DNA from: CAZAEL01 sp964484135
GTDB taxonomy: Bacteria; Elusimicrobiota; Elusimicrobia; FEN-1173
Assembly (NCBI GenBank): GCA_964484135.1
Contig: CAZAEL010000035.1
Span: 1-23,373 of the forward strand
Direction: 5' to 3'
Length of the DNA stretch: 23,373 nucleotides
A model generated the notes under the pieces. That model was not told the origin of the DNA. It searched no databases and worked only from the letters and a program-made list of their open reading frames with translations. Position 1 is the stretch's first letter, and each line of letters starts with the position of its first letter. Below, in pieces: positions 22,016 to 23,373 of this stretch. The position numbers and the translations under genes are program-made.

Positions 22016-23296
22016 TCATTGCAACTGGATCGTTCCCAGCTCCACGGCCGCCCCTTGGGTGGCGTGGTAGCTCCAGTTCAGTTTGGCCTCCGGGCTGCGG
22101 CCTTTGGCGTCCTTGTCATGGGCCGCGAGCGAAAAGCTCAGCGTCTTGCCGGGGGCGGGCGGCGTCTCCAGGAAGCTCCAGGCCACGGCCAGTTCCACGG
22201 TGTAGCCCCGGGCGTCTTTTTTGGACGCGCTCCGCACCTCGTCGGCCGACGGGGCCCGCTTTTGGAACCAGGCCCAACGGGCCGGGGCGCCGGAGGCCGA
22301 GGTCGGCGAAAACCCCAGCTGGAAGTGACGGGGGTTTCCCCACAAGAGATTTCCCCCTTCCGGTTCGATATAGATTTCCAAGCAGTCCTCCTTCCAGATG
22401 TGTTCGCTGGGCTGGGTGTTGAGGATTTCGTTGTCGCGCACCTCCACCGCCAGGTAAAGGTATTGATCGTCCCACGCGGCGGCGAAGCGCGCGCCGAAGT
22501 CGTTCTTGTCCGAAATGACGCCCGATTCCAGAAAGTCCTCCGGGGCGGACATGTCCGTCCACAGGGGCTCGGGCCAGTCCGCGAGGCGGCCGTCCAGGGA
22601 CGGCGCGGCGTCGGGCCGGCCGACGAGCAGCTTCCGCTTCGGGGTCCGGATGCGTTCGGACGGGTGCATGCTGAAGTACACGTCGTCGATGTAGATCGTG
22701 CCCGTCTTCCGGGTGACGAAGCTGGGCCCGAACACCACGGTCCATTCCCGGACCTTCGACCAGTCCTGGATCTCCTTGAAGCGCTTCAAGGGAATGGAAT
22801 ATCGCTGCCATTGGTCCGTGACGCCGTCGATGGACACGCCGGACCCGGTGTTGGGGTCCTTCAACTCCAGGCGGAAGGTGCGGGTGAACCCGCGCTCCGG
22901 GTCGCCTTTCACGGACAGGACCATGTACTGATAGCTCCGCAAATCTTTCGGCGCCGGGCCCATGACCGAGTAATAGCCGTTGTACACGTCGTCCTTCACC
23001 ACCGCCGGGTTGGGCACGGACACGTTGGTGGGGATGAAGACGTTCTGCCGCGTGCTCTCGATATCGTAATCCAGCCGCAGGCTGGACCCCGAATCCCCCA
23101 GCCGCGTCTGCTTGTCGAAGGACATGACGCAGGCGATGCTCGGGTCCGTGCGGTCCCCCCAGGTGTCGGACGGCCCTTTCAAAAGGTTTTCCGGTTTGTC
23201 GTCGTCAAAGGTGTCCACCACCAGCGGCGCGGCCGACAGGCCCGCCGCGCCGAAGACCAGGACCGCTCCGGCCAGGGCCGTTTTCCATCCGTTCAT
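22016..23296 (-). CDS. Secreted glycan-binding protein, jelly roll plus CBM9-like domain
   Basis: The 426-residue protein has a signal peptide (MNGWKTALAGAVLVFGAAGLSA). The N-terminal domain, about 25-210, is a jelly roll resembling those in its neighbours (VVDTFDDD ... GTIYIDDVYF). The second, about 225-426, fits CBM9: APSLDGRLADWPEPLW, AAWDDQYLYLAVEVRDNE, KEDCLEIYIEPEGG, GYTVELAVAWSF. CBM9-like domains bind the ends of reducing or soluble sugars in xylanases, and also occur as stand-alone periplasmic or surface proteins. No catalytic part is present. The ATG overlaps the stop of the upstream barrel gene (ATGA), and its own stop overlaps an alternative start of the GH144-like gene. Role: probably holds the glycan near the outer membrane. 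Ligand unknown. Confidence 0.85.
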   Translation of the reverse strand: MNGWKTALAGAVLVFGAAGLSAAPLVVDTFDDDKPENLLKGPSDTWGDRTDPSIACVMSFDKQTRLGDSGSSLRLDYDIESTRQNVFIPTNVSVPNPAVVKDDVYNGYYSVMGPAPKDLRSYQYMVLSVKGDPERGFTRTFRLELKDPNTGSGVSIDGVTDQWQRYSIPLKRFKEIQDWSKVREWTVVFGPSFVTRKTGTIYIDDVYFSMHPSERIRTPKRKLLVGRPDAAPSLDGRLADWPEPLWTDMSAPEDFLESGVISDKNDFGARFAAAWDDQYLYLAVEVRDNEILNTQPSEHIWKEDCLEIYIEPEGGNLLWGNPRHFQLGFSPTSASGAPARWAWFQKRAPSADEVRSASKKDARGYTVELAVAWSFLETPPAPGKTLSFSLAAHDKDAKGRSPEAKLNWSYHATQGAAVELGTIQLQ

Positions 23297-23373
23297 GACC
23301 CGAAGCGCAGCGAAATCGTCATGGTCTGCGTGTCGCCCAGGGCGTCGTGGTGGTCCCAGGCGTAGTCCAGGTC
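23293..23373 (-). CDS. C-terminus of an outer-membrane beta-barrel protein (5' part off right edge)
   Basis: The last 81 bases, read on the minus strand, are open for 26 codons to a TGA overlapping the next ATG (ATGA). The peptide reads LDYAWDHHDALGDTQTMTISLRFGS. The LDYA...LGDT...(I/L)SLRF pattern is that of the final strands of PorV/UPF0164/FadL-like outer-membrane proteins. The fragment is short, so the family is tentative, but the frame, overlap and pattern agree. It would be the first visible gene of the glycan operon. Confidence 0.55.
   Translation of the reverse strand, partial: DLDYAWDHHDALGDTQTMTISLRFGS

Overview
This 23.4 kb window is GC-rich, densely packed and almost entirely coded on the minus strand. 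It suggests a Gram-negative bacterium: one protein ends in an outer-membrane beta-barrel signature with a terminal Phe, a second barrel C-terminus runs off the right edge, and there are several signal peptides. The mix of a SPASM/PqqD/HPr-kinase-like peptide cluster, a solute-binding protein fused to a MalF-type permease and secreted jelly-roll proteins recalls uncultivated Elusimicrobiota/Omnitrophota-like genomes. That placement is an impression, not something the sequence proves.

Left part (1-4.4 kb). A truncated secreted protein of unknown function (1-823) is followed by an AT-rich gap. Next comes a compact modification cluster for a ribosomally made peptide (RiPP). Read in the direction of transcription (right to left) it holds an XRE regulator, a textbook sigma-70-type promoter, an HprK-like kinase, a PqqD-type leader-binding protein, a radical SAM/SPASM enzyme, a 53-residue precursor peptide (1312-1473) and an S26-type peptidase. 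Two copies of a 57-bp cloverleaf-forming repeat exactly fill the gaps before the PqqD and radical SAM genes and supply their ribosome-binding sequence. This cluster is the most novel content of the window.

Middle (4.4-7.7 kb). A receiver-only response regulator is the only convincing plus-strand gene and is divergent from the XRE gene. Opposite it lie an ABC-2 type exporter (permease and ATPase), a 140-bp heptad-rich inverted repeat and a divergent HD-GYP protein.

Right part (7.7-23.4 kb). This is one long glycan-use operon with overlapping stop/start codons. It encodes an outer-membrane barrel (partial), a CBM9-like secreted protein, a GH144/GH189-like glucanase with a jelly-roll module, an outer-membrane barrel carrying two jelly-roll modules, a solute-binding protein-MalF fusion, a MalG-type permease, a two-module secreted glycan-binding protein, a GH35 enzyme and a GH94 phosphorylase. 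The logical flow is capture and passage at the outer membrane, import through the fused ABC importer (its ATPase is not here), then hydrolysis, transglycosylation and phosphorolysis. The GH144-like + GH35 + GH94 combination points to beta-glucan, possibly beta-1,2-glucan, but the linkage is inferred.

No tRNA, rRNA, CRISPR array or transposase gene was recognised.
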